From contig NZ_JALJFG010000011.1 in the NCBI RefSeq assembly GCF_023242475.1, positions 79,786 to 143,785 of the forward strand: 64,000 nt of DNA, in the 5' to 3' direction. This DNA comes from Pseudomonas sp. MWU15-20650 (GTDB lineage Bacteria; Pseudomonadota; Gammaproteobacteria; Pseudomonadales; Pseudomonadaceae). Below are positions 38,914 through 48,301 of this stretch, piece after piece (position 1 is the stretch's first letter; each line of letters starts with the position of its first letter). Position numbers and translations under genes: made by a program. The notes under the pieces are model-generated. The model saw only the letters and a program-made list of their open reading frames with translations. It had not been told where the DNA came from and made no database searches.

Positions 38914-40650
38914 TTAGTGGGAATGACGCGGTACTTCAGCCCCACGGCAGCCCACCAGGAAGTCAAAGTCACAGCCTTGGTCGGCCTGCAGCACATGGTC
39001 GATGTACAGCTGGCGATAGCCGCCGACGATCAACTTCTGCGGCGGTGCCAGGTCGGCCATGCGGGCGGCCAGCTCGGCGTCGGGGATGTCCAGGTGCAGG
39101 CGGCCATTGGCGCAATCGAGTTCGATCCAGTCACCTTCTTGCACCGTGGCCAGCGGCCCGCCGGCGGCGGCTTCCGGGGCCACGTGCAAGACCACGGTGC
39201 CATAGGCGGTGCCGCTCATGCGCGCGTCGGAAATGCGCACCATATCGGTCACCCCCTGGGCCAGCAGCTTGGCCGGCAAGCCCATGTTGCCGACTTCGGC
39301 CATCCCCGGGTAACCCTTGGGCCCACAGTTTTTCATCACCAGGATCGAGTTGGCGTCCACGTCCAGGTCCGGGTCATTGATACGCGCCTTGTACATGTCG
39401 AAGTTCTCGAACACCACCGCGCGGCCCCGGTGCTGCATCAGCGCCGGGCTGGCGGCCGATGGCTTGAGCACCGCGCCCAGCGGCGCGAGGTTGCCGCGCA
39501 GCACGCAGATACCGCCATCGGCGCGGATCGGGTTGTCGAGGGTGCGGATCACTTCGTCCTGGCCGTAGATCGGCGAATCCTGGGTGTTTTCGCCCAGGGA
39601 CTTGCCGTTGACGGTCAAGGCATTCGGGTGCGGGATCAGGTTGGCTTCGCCCAAACGGCGCAGTACGGCGGGCAAGCCACCGGCGTAGTAGAACTCTTCC
39701 ATCAGGAAGCGCCCCGACGGTTGCAGGTCGACGATGGTCGGTACGCCGCGGCCCATGCGGGTCCAGTCATCCAGGTCGAGCTCGACGCCGATGCGCCCGG
39801 CAATGGCTTTCAAGTGAATCACCGCGTTGGTCGAGCCACCGATGGCCGCGTTCACGCGGATCGCGTTTTCAAACGCCTCTTTGGTGAGGATCTTCGACAG
39901 CTTCAAGTCTTCGCGCACCATCTCGACCGCGCGCATGCCGGACATGTGCGCCAGCACATAGCGGCGCGCATCCACCGCCGGGATCGCCGCGTTGTGGGGC
40001 AGCGATGTGCCGAGCGCCTCGGCCATGCAGGCCATGGTCGACGCGGTACCCATGGTGTTGCAGGTGCCCGCCGAGCGCGACATGCCGCCCTCGGCCGCGA
40101 GGAAATCGTCCAGGGTGATGGTGCCGGCCTTGACCTGTTCGCTCAGCTGCCACACCACCGTGCCTGAGCCGATGTCCTGGCCCTTGTGCTTGCCATTGAG
40201 CATCGGCCCGCCGGTGACCACGATGGCCGGCACGTCGCAACTGGCCGCGCCCATCAGCAGCGCCGGGGTGGTTTTGTCGCAGCCGGTCAGCAGCACCACA
40301 CCATCAATCGGGTTGCCGCGAATGGCTTCTTCCACGTCCATGCTCGCCAGGTTGCGGGTGAGCATCGCGGTGGGGCGCAGGTTCGATTCGCCGTTGGAGA
40401 ACACCGGGAACTCCACCGGGAAGCCGCCGGCCTCGATCACCCCACGCTTGACGTGCTCGGCGATCTGGCGAAAGTGCGCGTTGCACGGGGTCAGCTCCGA
40501 CCAGGTGTTGCAGATGCCGATGATCGGTTTGCCATGGAACTGATGGTCGGCAATGCCCTGGTTCTTCATCCAGCTGCGGTACATGAAGCCATTCTTGTCG
40601 GCGGTGCCAAACCACTGGGCAGAGCGGAGGGCGGGCTTTTTATCAGGCAT
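38914..40650 (-). CDS. Sugar-acid dehydratase, IlvD/EDD family, probable L-arabonate dehydratase
   Basis: 578 aa from the ATG at 40650. It has the family's iron-sulfur cysteines in CNTWSELTPCN, LLTGCDKTTPA and SAGTCNTMGTAST, and the C-terminal NCGPKGYPGMAEVGNMGLP and ISDARMSGTAYGT. The NTWSELTPCN segment separates pentonate dehydratases from branched-chain IlvD. It should convert L-arabonate (perhaps also D-xylonate or D-fuconate) to the 2-keto-3-deoxy acid. It is divergent from the MFS gene and upstream of the GntR gene, and a TNGTNNNACNA site lies 14 nt before its start. Confidence 0.9.
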   Translation of the reverse strand: MPDKKPALRSAQWFGTADKNGFMYRSWMKNQGIADHQFHGKPIIGICNTWSELTPCNAHFRQIAEHVKRGVIEAGGFPVEFPVFSNGESNLRPTAMLTRNLASMDVEEAIRGNPIDGVVLLTGCDKTTPALLMGAASCDVPAIVVTGGPMLNGKHKGQDIGSGTVVWQLSEQVKAGTITLDDFLAAEGGMSRSAGTCNTMGTASTMACMAEALGTSLPHNAAIPAVDARRYVLAHMSGMRAVEMVREDLKLSKILTKEAFENAIRVNAAIGGSTNAVIHLKAIAGRIGVELDLDDWTRMGRGVPTIVDLQPSGRFLMEEFYYAGGLPAVLRRLGEANLIPHPNALTVNGKSLGENTQDSPIYGQDEVIRTLDNPIRADGGICVLRGNLAPLGAVLKPSAASPALMQHRGRAVVFENFDMYKARINDPDLDVDANSILVMKNCGPKGYPGMAEVGNMGLPAKLLAQGVTDMVRISDARMSGTAYGTVVLHVAPEAAAGGPLATVQEGDWIELDCANGRLHLDIPDAELAARMADLAPPQKLIVGGYRQLYIDHVLQADQGCDFDFLVGCRGAEVPRHSH

Positions 40651-40663
40651 GATGGTTTCTCTT

Positions 40664-40676
40664 ATTGTATGACTAT
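40664..40676. promoter_or_regulatory. GntR/FCD operator candidate (dehydratase promoter)
   Basis: ATTGT-ATG-ACTAT fits TNGTNNNACNA and has one mismatch to the perfect palindrome ATAGT-N3-ACTAT found 62 bp away. Its position 14 nt before the dehydratase start would block transcription or initiation. Confidence 0.6.
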
Positions 40677-40737
40677 ATGTTCTATGTGTGGCTAAACATA
40701 AGCGCAAAATCGCTGCTTTGGAAGTGTTGTTTTGCAA

Positions 40738-40750
40738 ATAGTCATACTAT
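40738..40750. promoter_or_regulatory. GntR/FCD operator candidate (MFS promoter)
   Basis: ATAGT-CAT-ACTAT is a perfect palindrome around a 3-nt centre and fits TNGTNNNACNA. It lies 93 bp before the MFS start in the 192-bp divergent region. Confidence 0.65.
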
Positions 40751-40842
40751 ATAGTCGGTCTCAACTGAGGCATTGTCCCGGCAGATTTTCGCCGGCGGCG
40801 GCCCCCGAGCTTCTATAAAAACAACAATCGGAGATCGACCCC

Positions 40843-42165
40843 ATGAGCGAGGAATTGCCGCTTATACGGCGCATCACGCTGAAACTGATTCCTTTCCTGA
40901 TCCTGCTGTACCTGGTGGCCTACGTGGATCGCTCGGCGGTGGGGTTTGCCAAGCTACACATGGGCGCTGACGTGGGCATCGGGGATGCGGCCTATGGCCT
41001 GGGGGCAGGGCTGTTCTTTATTGGCTACTTCCTGTTCGAGATCCCGAGCAACCTGATGCTCGACCGCTTTGGGGCGCGGCGCTGGTTTGCGCGCATCATG
41101 CTGACCTGGGGCGCCATCACCATCGGCATGGCCTTCGTGCAAGGGCCGCACAGCTTCTATGTGATGCGCTTTTTGCTCGGCGCGGCGGAAGCCGGGTTCT
41201 TCCCGGGCGTTCTGTACTACATCACCCAATGGTTCCCGGTGCGCCATCGCGGCAAGATCCTGGGGCTGTTCATTCTCTCTCAACCGATCGCGATGATGAT
41301 CACCGGCCCCGTGTCCGGTGGTTTGCTGGGCATGGACGGCATCCTCGGCCTGCACGGCTGGCAGTGGCTGTTCATGGTGATCGGCACCCCGGCGCTGTTG
41401 CTGACCTGGCCGGTACTGCGTTGGCTGCCGGACGGCCCCCAGCAGGTCAAATGGATGAGCGCGGCGGAAAAGACCTGGCTCACCGGCGAGTTGAATAAAG
41501 ACCTGCTGGCCTACGGCCAGACCCGCCACGGTAACCCGTTGCATGCGCTCAAAGACAAGCGTGTATTGCTGCTGGCGCTGTTCTACCTGCCGGTCACCTT
41601 GAGCATTTACGGGCTGGGCCTGTGGTTGCCGACGCTGATCAAGCAGTTCGGCGGCAGCGACCTGGTCACCGGCTTCATCTCAGCGGTGCCGTATCTGTTC
41701 GGCATCGTCGGGCTGCTGATCATTCCGCGCAGTTCCGACCGTTTGAATGATCGCTACGGCCACCTGGCCGTGCTCTATGTGCTGGGCGCCATCGGCCTGT
41801 TCTTCAGCGCCTGGCTGAGCCTGCCGGTGCTGCAAATGGCCGCGTTGTGCCTGGCGGCGTTTGCGCTGTTTTCCTGCACGGCGGTGTTCTGGACCTTGCC
41901 CGGGCGGTTCTTTGCCGGCGCCAGTGCGGCGGCGGGGATTGCGTTGATCAACTCGGTGGGCAACCTCGGTGGCTATATCGGCCCGTTTGTGATCGGCGCG
42001 CTCAAGGAATACACCGGCAACCTCGCCTCGGGCTTGTACTTCCTGTGCGGCGTGATGGTGTTCGGGCTTGTCTTGACCTACGTGGTCTACCGCGTGCTGG
42101 AGCGCAAGCACGTGCTGCCCACCGACCAATTTGCCGCCAGCGCCCGGGGCGCCACGCGGACTTAA
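40843..42165 (+). CDS. MFS transporter, anion:cation symporter type (sugar acid uptake)
   Basis: 440 aa, 12 predicted TM helices. It has the ACS-family features VAYVDRSAVGFAKLHMGAD in TM1, NLMLDRFGARRWFARIML between TM2 and TM3, and LGAAEAGFFPGVLYYITQWF in TM4-5. Relatives move galactonate, gluconate, tartrate or glucarate with protons. Its place at the head of the pentonate operon suggests L-arabonate or a related aldonate, perhaps formed in the periplasm by Gcd. Confidence 0.9.
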   Translation: MSEELPLIRRITLKLIPFLILLYLVAYVDRSAVGFAKLHMGADVGIGDAAYGLGAGLFFIGYFLFEIPSNLMLDRFGARRWFARIMLTWGAITIGMAFVQGPHSFYVMRFLLGAAEAGFFPGVLYYITQWFPVRHRGKILGLFILSQPIAMMITGPVSGGLLGMDGILGLHGWQWLFMVIGTPALLLTWPVLRWLPDGPQQVKWMSAAEKTWLTGELNKDLLAYGQTRHGNPLHALKDKRVLLLALFYLPVTLSIYGLGLWLPTLIKQFGGSDLVTGFISAVPYLFGIVGLLIIPRSSDRLNDRYGHLAVLYVLGAIGLFFSAWLSLPVLQMAALCLAAFALFSCTAVFWTLPGRFFAGASAAAGIALINSVGNLGGYIGPFVIGALKEYTGNLASGLYFLCGVMVFGLVLTYVVYRVLERKHVLPTDQFAASARGATRT

Positions 42166-42180
42166 CCCAGGAGAAGTTTC

Positions 42181-43173
42181 ATGCGTTTAGTTCAGTTTGA
42201 AGTGCGTCAGGGTGAGCGTCGCGTCGGTGTGGTGGAAGGTAGCAAACTGCGCGAAGTGAACAGTGCGCGCACGGTACGCGAGTTGGCCCTGGCCGCCATC
42301 GAAGCCGGCGTGGGCCTGGCGCAACAGGTGAGCAGCCTGGGCCTGGGCGACAGCCACGACTACGCGGCCCTGTTGGCCGACCTGAAAATCCTGCCGCCGC
42401 TGGACCACCCGGACCCGGCCCACATGTTGATCAGCGGCACCGGCCTGACCCACTTGGGCAGCGCCTCTGCGCGGGACAAAATGCACCAGCACGCCGCTGA
42501 CGACAGCAGCCTGACCGACACCATGCGTATCTTCAAATGGGGCGTGGAGGGCGGCAAGCCGGCGGCCGGCCAGGCCGGCGTGCAACCGGAATGGTTCTAC
42601 AAGGGCGACGGCAGCATCGTCGTGCGCCCGGGCCAAGCCTTCCCGGTGCCGCCCTTCGCCGAAGACGCGGGTGAAGAGCCGGAAATCGGCGGCCTCTACG
42701 TGATCGGCCACGACGGCCAACCCTATCGCCTCGGTTTTGCGGTGGGCAACGAGTTCTCCGACCACGTGATGGAGCGCAAGAACTACCTGTACCTGGCCCA
42801 TTCCAAGCTGCGCAGTTGCAGCTACGGTCCCGAGTTGCGCGTGGGCGCCTTGCCCCAGCACCTGGCGGGTACCAGCCGTATCCTGCGTGACGGCCAGGTG
42901 ATCTGGCAGAACGAATTCTTGAGTGGCGAGGCCAATATGTGCCACAGCCTGGAAAACCTTGAATATCACCACTTCAAATACCGTCAATTCCTCAAGCCGG
43001 GCGATGTGCACATTCACTTCTTCGGCACCGCCACCTTGTCATTCGCCGACGGTATACGTACCCAACCGGGGGATGTGTTCGAGATCAGCCAGGCCGAATT
43101 CGGCGCGCCGCTGGTCAACACGGTCGGCCAGGCCGACGCAGCGTTCGAACCCGGCAATGTCATCACCCTTTAA
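42181..43173 (+). CDS. FAH-fold protein, AraD1 family, probable 2-keto-3-deoxy-pentonate dehydratase
   Basis: 330 aa. The C-terminal two thirds have the fumarylacetoacetate-hydrolase fold: LISGTGLTHLGSA, YVIGHDGQPYRLGFAVGNEFSDH and CSYGPELRVG carry the acidic metal ligands, and FGTATLSFADGIRTQPGDVF lies near the end. AraD1-type proteins of oxidative arabinose clusters are thought to dehydrate 2-keto-3-deoxy-L-arabonate to alpha-ketoglutaric semialdehyde, the next gene's substrate. The classic araD of the pathway is instead a DHDPS-fold enzyme. Clear AGGAGAAG ribosome site, 15 nt after the MFS stop. Confidence 0.87.
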   Translation: MRLVQFEVRQGERRVGVVEGSKLREVNSARTVRELALAAIEAGVGLAQQVSSLGLGDSHDYAALLADLKILPPLDHPDPAHMLISGTGLTHLGSASARDKMHQHAADDSSLTDTMRIFKWGVEGGKPAAGQAGVQPEWFYKGDGSIVVRPGQAFPVPPFAEDAGEEPEIGGLYVIGHDGQPYRLGFAVGNEFSDHVMERKNYLYLAHSKLRSCSYGPELRVGALPQHLAGTSRILRDGQVIWQNEFLSGEANMCHSLENLEYHHFKYRQFLKPGDVHIHFFGTATLSFADGIRTQPGDVFEISQAEFGAPLVNTVGQADAAFEPGNVITL

Positions 43174-43183
43174 GGAGAACCCC

Positions 43184-44764
43184 ATGACCCAACGCCTCGG
43201 CCACAATTACATCGGCGGCCAGCGCAGCGCCAACGGCAGCGTCATCCTCAACAGTGTCGATGCCACTACCGGTGAAGCCTTGCCCCATGCGTTCTACCAA
43301 GCCACACCCGAGGAAGTCGACGCTGCCGCCAAGGCGGCCGCAGCGGCTTACTCGGCGTACCGTGGGTTGAGCGCTTCGCGTCGCGCGCAGTTCCTCGAGG
43401 CGGTGGCCGATGAGCTGGACGCGCTGGGCGATGACTTCGTCGCGCTGGTTTGCCGTGAAACCGCACTGCCCGCCGCACGTATCCAAGGTGAACGCGGGCG
43501 TACCAGCGGCCAAATGCGTCTGTTTGCCAGCGTGCTGCGTCGCGGCGACTTCTACGGCGCCCGCATCGACAGGGCCTTGCCCGATCGCCAGCCGCTGCCG
43601 CGCCCGGACCTGCGCCAATACCGCATCGGCCTGGGGCCGGTGGCGGTGTTTGGCGCCAGCAACTTCCCCCTGGCGTTTTCCACGGCGGGCGGCGACACCG
43701 CGGCGGCGTTGGCGGCGGGTTGCCCGGTGGTGTTCAAGGCCCACAGCGGGCATATGGCCACGGCTGAGTGCGTCGCCGATGCAATCATACGGGCGGCCGA
43801 AGCCACCGAGATGCCGGCGGGCGTGTTCAATATGATTTTCGGCGCCGGCGTCGGTGAGGCGCTGGTCAAGCACCCGGCGATCCAGGCCGTCGGCTTTACC
43901 GGCTCGCTCAAGGGCGGCCGCGCCCTGTGCGATATGGCGGCGGCCCGCCCGCAGCCGATCCCGGTGTTTGCTGAAATGTCGAGCATCAACCCGGTGATCG
44001 TGCTGCCCCAGGCCTTGCAGGCGCGGGCGGACAGCATTGCCCGCGACCTGACGGCCTCGGTGGTGCAGGGCTGTGGCCAGTTCTGCACCAACCCGGGGCT
44101 GGTGATCGGCATTGCGTCGCCGTCCTTCAGTGCATTCACCCAACAGGTGGCCCGGCTGATCGCGGATCAACCGGCGCAAACCATGCTCAACGCCGGCACC
44201 TTGAGCAGCTATGGCAAAGGCCTGGAAAAACTCCTCGCCCATCCCGGCATCCAGCATTTGGCGGGCCAAGCCCAGGCGGGCCACCAAGCGCAGCCGCAGC
44301 TGTTCAAGGCCGACGCGCATTTACTGCTCGACGCGCACGCCCTGTTGCAGGAAGAGGTGTTCGGCCCGACCACGGTGTTTGTGGAAGTTGCCGACCGTGC
44401 GCAACTCAACGCCGCCTTGCACGGCCTGCACGGGCAACTGACGGCCACGCTGATTGCAGAACCTGGCGACCTGCAACAGTTCGCCGAACTTACCCCGCTG
44501 TTGGAACAGAAAGTCGGGCGCATCCTGCTCAACGGTTACCCGACCGGCGTGGAAGTGTGCGACTCGATGGTGCACGGCGGCCCATACCCGGCGACGTCCG
44601 ATGCCCGTGGCACTTCGGTCGGCACCCTGGCCATCGAGCGTTTCCTGCGTCCGGTGTGTTTCCAGAATTACCCTGATAGCCTGCTGCCCGACGCGTTGAA
44701 AAATGCCAACCCGTTGCGTATCCAGCGGCTGGTGGATGGCACGCCATCCCGCGACCCGCTGTAA
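43184..44764 (+). CDS. Alpha-ketoglutaric semialdehyde dehydrogenase
   Basis: 526 aa from the ATG at 43184 with AAGGAG 6 nt before. ALDH fold of the KGSADH group: ASNFPLAFSTAGGDTAAALA, the catalytic Cys in GCGQFCTNPG (about 306) and the general-base Glu in VFAEMSSINP (about 266). It oxidises 2,5-dioxopentanoate to 2-oxoglutarate with NAD(P)+, the last step of the non-phosphorylating pentose pathway. Ten bases separate it from the FAH-fold gene. Confidence 0.93.
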   Translation: MTQRLGHNYIGGQRSANGSVILNSVDATTGEALPHAFYQATPEEVDAAAKAAAAAYSAYRGLSASRRAQFLEAVADELDALGDDFVALVCRETALPAARIQGERGRTSGQMRLFASVLRRGDFYGARIDRALPDRQPLPRPDLRQYRIGLGPVAVFGASNFPLAFSTAGGDTAAALAAGCPVVFKAHSGHMATAECVADAIIRAAEATEMPAGVFNMIFGAGVGEALVKHPAIQAVGFTGSLKGGRALCDMAAARPQPIPVFAEMSSINPVIVLPQALQARADSIARDLTASVVQGCGQFCTNPGLVIGIASPSFSAFTQQVARLIADQPAQTMLNAGTLSSYGKGLEKLLAHPGIQHLAGQAQAGHQAQPQLFKADAHLLLDAHALLQEEVFGPTTVFVEVADRAQLNAALHGLHGQLTATLIAEPGDLQQFAELTPLLEQKVGRILLNGYPTGVEVCDSMVHGGPYPATSDARGTSVGTLAIERFLRPVCFQNYPDSLLPDALKNANPLRIQRLVDGTPSRDPL

Positions 44765-44801
44765 CGCGCACCTGAGAACAATAAAAAAACCAGGAGGCAA
44801 C

Positions 44802-45665
44802 ATGCCGTGTACTGCCGTCACCACGCACCGCGCGCAATTGGGCGAGGGCCCGTTCTGGGACGCGCCGACCCAAGCGCTGTACTGGGTCGATATCGTCGGC
44901 AAACAGGCGCTGCGCCTGATGGGCGGGCAATTGCGCAGCTGGCAATTGCCCGAGCACGTCTCGGCCTTCATTGCGTGTGAACGCGGCGATGCGCTGGTGA
45001 CCCTGTGCAGCGGCGTCTATCGGCTGGACCTGGCGACCGAAGCCTTGACCTTGCTGTGTGTCGCCGACCCGCAACCCGGTAACCGGGGCAATGAAGCGCG
45101 CTGCGATGCCCAGGGCCGCCTGTGGTTGGGCACCATGCAGAACAACATCGGCGAGCAGGGTGAAGACCTGCCCATCACCCGGCGCTCCGGCGGCCTGTTT
45201 CGCATTGATGCACAGGCGCAGGTCACGCCGCTGTTGAGCGGCCTGGGGATTCCCAACACCTTGCTGTGGCGCGAGGACGGTCACCAGCTGCTGTTTGGCG
45301 ACAGCCTGGACGGCACGCTGTACCGGCATGCGATCCAGGCGGGCGGCCAGCTCGACCCGGCGCAGGTCTGGTTCGGCCCGCACTCACGCGGCGGCCCGGA
45401 CGGCTCGGCCATGGACAGCGAAGGCTATATCTGGAACGCACGCTGGGACGGCAGTTGCTTGCTGCGCCTGACGCCTGGCGGTGAAGTCGATCGCGTCGTC
45501 GAGCTGCCCGTCAGCCGCCCCACCAGTTGCGTGTTCGGTGGCCCCAACCTCACCACGCTGTATATCACCAGCGCCGCCAGCCCATTGGAGCACCCATTGG
45601 ATGGTGCGGTGCTGGCCTTGGAAGTCGATGTGCCAGGCACCGCCTGTCACCGCTTTGCCGGATAA
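44802..45665 (+). CDS. SMP-30/gluconolactonase-type sugar lactonase
   Basis: 287 aa from the ATG at 44802 preceded by AGGAGG. A six-bladed propeller with the Ca/Zn-site residues: Glu in RAQLGEGPFWDAPTQALYWV, Asn-Glu in PGNRGNEARCDAQGRLW, the conserved Asn in LGIPNTLLW and Asp in GPDGSAMDSEGYIWNA. It opens L-arabinono-1,4-lactone (or a similar lactone) to the aldonate before the dehydratase step. It is 37 nt after the dehydrogenase gene in the same operon. Confidence 0.92.
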   Translation: MPCTAVTTHRAQLGEGPFWDAPTQALYWVDIVGKQALRLMGGQLRSWQLPEHVSAFIACERGDALVTLCSGVYRLDLATEALTLLCVADPQPGNRGNEARCDAQGRLWLGTMQNNIGEQGEDLPITRRSGGLFRIDAQAQVTPLLSGLGIPNTLLWREDGHQLLFGDSLDGTLYRHAIQAGGQLDPAQVWFGPHSRGGPDGSAMDSEGYIWNARWDGSCLLRLTPGGEVDRVVELPVSRPTSCVFGGPNLTTLYITSAASPLEHPLDGAVLALEVDVPGTACHRFAG

Positions 45666-45703
45666 AACACCAGGCTTAAAAACAACAACAAGGAGTCATC
45701 CGT

Positions 45704-46708
45704 ATGAATCGTCGTCGTGGTATCCGTTCCCTGTGCTGCGCCGCTGTGGCGGTGTCGGCCCTGAGCTTGAGTGGCCTGTTGCTGGCCGCTGAACAAGTGA
45801 AAATCGGTTTTCTGGTCAAGCAGGCGGAAGAACCGTGGTTCCAGACCGAATGGGCCTTCGCCGAAAAAGCCGGCAAGGAACATGGTTTTACGGTGATCAA
45901 GATCGCCGTCCCCGATGGCGAGAAAACCCTCTCGGCCATCGACAGCCTGGCGGCCAACGGTGCCAAGGGCTTTGTGATCTGCCCGCCGGACGTGTCCCTG
46001 GGCCCGGCCATCGTCGCCAAGGCCAAGGCCAACGGCCTGAAAGTGATTGCCGTGGATGACCGCTTTGTCGATGCCAAGGGCAACTTCATGGAGGACGTGC
46101 CCTACCTGGGCATGGCGGCCTTCGAGGTCGGCCAGAAGCAGGGCGCAGCGATGGCGGCTGAAGCGAAAAAACGCGGTTGGGATTGGAAGGACACCTACGC
46201 GGTGATCAACACCTTCAACGAACTCGACACCGGAAAAAAACGCACCGACGGTTCGGTCAAATCCCTTGAAGACGCGGGCTTCCCCAAGGACCACATCCTG
46301 TTTACCGCCGCCAAGACCCTCGATGTTCCGGGCAGCATGGACGCCACCAACTCGGCCTTGGTCAAACTGCCCAGCGGCGCGAAAAACCTGATCATCGGCG
46401 GCATGAACGACAACACCGTGCTAGGCGGCGTACGCGCCACCGAAAGCGCGGGCTTTGCCGCCGCCAACGTGATCGGCATCGGCATCAATGGCACCGACGC
46501 CATCGGCGAACTGAAGAAACCCAACAGCGGCTTCTTCGGCTCGATGCTGCCCAGCCCGCACATCGAGGGCTACAACACCGCGAAGATGATGTTCGACTGG
46601 GTCACCACCGGCAAGGAGCCGCCCAAGTACACCGCGATGGACGAAGTCACGCTGATCACCCGCGAGAACTTCCAGCAGGAACTGGAAAAAATCGGTTTGT
46701 GGAACTGA
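45704..46708 (+). CDS. araF: L-arabinose-binding periplasmic protein
   Basis: 334 aa with a long signal peptide ending LLLAAEQ. The mature protein tracks E. coli AraF: VKIGFLVKQAEEPWFQTEWA, KIAVPDGEKTLSAIDSLAAN, VDDRFVDAKG, IIGGMNDNTVLGGVRATES and GFFGSMLPSPHIEGY. It binds L-arabinose (and often D-galactose) for AraGH. Ribosome site AAGGAG precedes the ATG. A strong hairpin follows the stop. Confidence 0.95.
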   Translation: MNRRRGIRSLCCAAVAVSALSLSGLLLAAEQVKIGFLVKQAEEPWFQTEWAFAEKAGKEHGFTVIKIAVPDGEKTLSAIDSLAANGAKGFVICPPDVSLGPAIVAKAKANGLKVIAVDDRFVDAKGNFMEDVPYLGMAAFEVGQKQGAAMAAEAKKRGWDWKDTYAVINTFNELDTGKKRTDGSVKSLEDAGFPKDHILFTAAKTLDVPGSMDATNSALVKLPSGAKNLIIGGMNDNTVLGGVRATESAGFAAANVIGIGINGTDAIGELKKPNSGFFGSMLPSPHIEGYNTAKMMFDWVTTGKEPPKYTAMDEVTLITRENFQQELEKIGLWN

Positions 46709-46719
46709 TGGGTTTGCTT

Positions 46720-46743
46720 GGCGGCCGCCGCAACGGGGCCGCC
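46720..46743 (+). other. araF-araG intercistronic stem-loop
   Basis: GGCGGCC (46720-46726) pairs perfectly with GGCCGCC (46737-46743). No T-run follows. A stem-loop in the same place in E. coli araFGH protects the araF message and lowers araGH expression; the same role is likely here. Confidence 0.65.
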
Positions 46744-46765
46744 TGATCGGTGTGACGAGGTGGTT

Positions 46766-48292
46766 ATGCACGCGCAATTACAGACACATACGGCCGGTTC
46801 CCGGCTGTGCTTCAACGGCATTGGTAAAACCTTTCCTGGGGTCAAGGCGCTGGATGGCATTCGCTTCACCGCCTACCCGGGGCAGGTGCACGCCTTGATG
46901 GGCGAGAACGGCGCGGGAAAGTCGACGTTGCTGAAGATTCTCGGCGGCGCCTACCTTCCCAGCAGCGGCACGCTGCAGATCGGCGAGCAGACCCTGACGT
47001 TCAAGTCCGCCGCCGACAGCATCGCCAGTGGTGTGGCGGTGATTCACCAGGAACTGCACCTGGTGCCGGAAATGAGCGTTGCCGAAAACCTGTTCCTGGG
47101 GCATTTGCCCTCGCGCTTTGGCGTGGTCAACCGGGGCGTGCTGCGCCAGCAGGCGCTGGCGTGCCTCAAGGGCCTGGCCGATGAAATCGACCCAGAGGAG
47201 AAACTTGGCCGGCTGTCATTGGGCCAGCGGCAACTGGTGGAAATCGCCAAGGCGCTGTCCCGTGGCGCCCATGTGATTGCCTTCGACGAGCCCACCAGCA
47301 GCTTGTCTGCCCGGGAAATCGATCGGCTGATGGCGATCATTGCGCGCCTGCGCGACGAGGGCAAAGTGGTGCTCTATGTGTCCCATCGCATGGAAGAGGT
47401 GTTCCGCATTTGCGATGCCGTCACGGTGTTCAAGGACGGTCGCTATGTGCGCACCTTTGATGACATGAGCGCGTTGACCCACGATCAGTTGGTGACCTGC
47501 ATGGTCGGCCGCGATATCCAGGACATCTACGACTACCGCCCCCGCGAGCACGGCGAAGTGGCGCTCAAGGTCCAGGGTTTGCTCGGCCCGGGCTTGCGTG
47601 AGCCGGTCAGCTTTGAGGTGCGCAAGGGCGAGATTCTCGGCCTGTTCGGGTTGGTGGGGGCAGGGCGCACCGAACTGTTTCGCCTGCTCAGCGGGCTGGA
47701 GCGTGCCACCGCCGGGGACTTGCAGCTGTGCGGCAACACACTGCAGCTGCGCTCACCCCGCGATGCCATCGCCGCCGGTGTACTGCTGTGCCCGGAGGAC
47801 CGCAAGAAGGAAGGCATTATTCCGCTGTCCAGCGTGGCGGAGAACATCAATATCAGTGCACGGGGTGACCATTGCGCGTTCGGCTGGCTGCTGCGCGAGG
47901 GCTGGGAAAAAGGCAATGCCGCCCAGCAGATCCAGGCGATGAAAGTCAAAACCCCGAGCGCGGCGCAGAAAATCATGTACCTGTCCGGCGGTAATCAGCA
48001 GAAGGCGATTCTGGGCCGCTGGTTATCGATGCCCATGAAGGTGCTGCTGCTCGACGAACCGACCCGGGGCATTGATATCGGTGCCAAGGCCGAGATCTAC
48101 CAGATCATCCATCACCTCGCGGCCCAGGGCATTGCGGTGATCGTGGTGTCCAGCGACCTGATGGAAGTGATGGGCATCTGCGACCGCATCCTGGTGCTGT
48201 GCGAAGGCGCCCTGCGCGGTGAAGCGTGCCGCGCAGAGGCGACCGAATCCAACCTGCTGCAGCTGGCCTTGCCGCGCGGCCCGGCGAACTGA
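46766..48292 (+). CDS. araG: L-arabinose ABC transporter ATPase
   Basis: 508 aa from the ATG at 46766. Two ATPase halves: [34 protein letters not shown] and VIAFDEPTSSLSAREIDRL; then [54 protein letters not shown] and LLLDEPTRGIDIGAKAEIY. It is of the AraG/RbsA family and powers arabinose import. Confidence 0.95.
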   Translation: MHAQLQTHTAGSRLCFNGIGKTFPGVKALDGIRFTAYPGQVHALMGENGAGKSTLLKILGGAYLPSSGTLQIGEQTLTFKSAADSIASGVAVIHQELHLVPEMSVAENLFLGHLPSRFGVVNRGVLRQQALACLKGLADEIDPEEKLGRLSLGQRQLVEIAKALSRGAHVIAFDEPTSSLSAREIDRLMAIIARLRDEGKVVLYVSHRMEEVFRICDAVTVFKDGRYVRTFDDMSALTHDQLVTCMVGRDIQDIYDYRPREHGEVALKVQGLLGPGLREPVSFEVRKGEILGLFGLVGAGRTELFRLLSGLERATAGDLQLCGNTLQLRSPRDAIAAGVLLCPEDRKKEGIIPLSSVAENINISARGDHCAFGWLLREGWEKGNAAQQIQAMKVKTPSAAQKIMYLSGGNQQKAILGRWLSMPMKVLLLDEPTRGIDIGAKAEIYQIIHHLAAQGIAVIVVSSDLMEVMGICDRILVLCEGALRGEACRAEATESNLLQLALPRGPAN

Positions 48293-48301
48293 GAGACGAC
48301 T

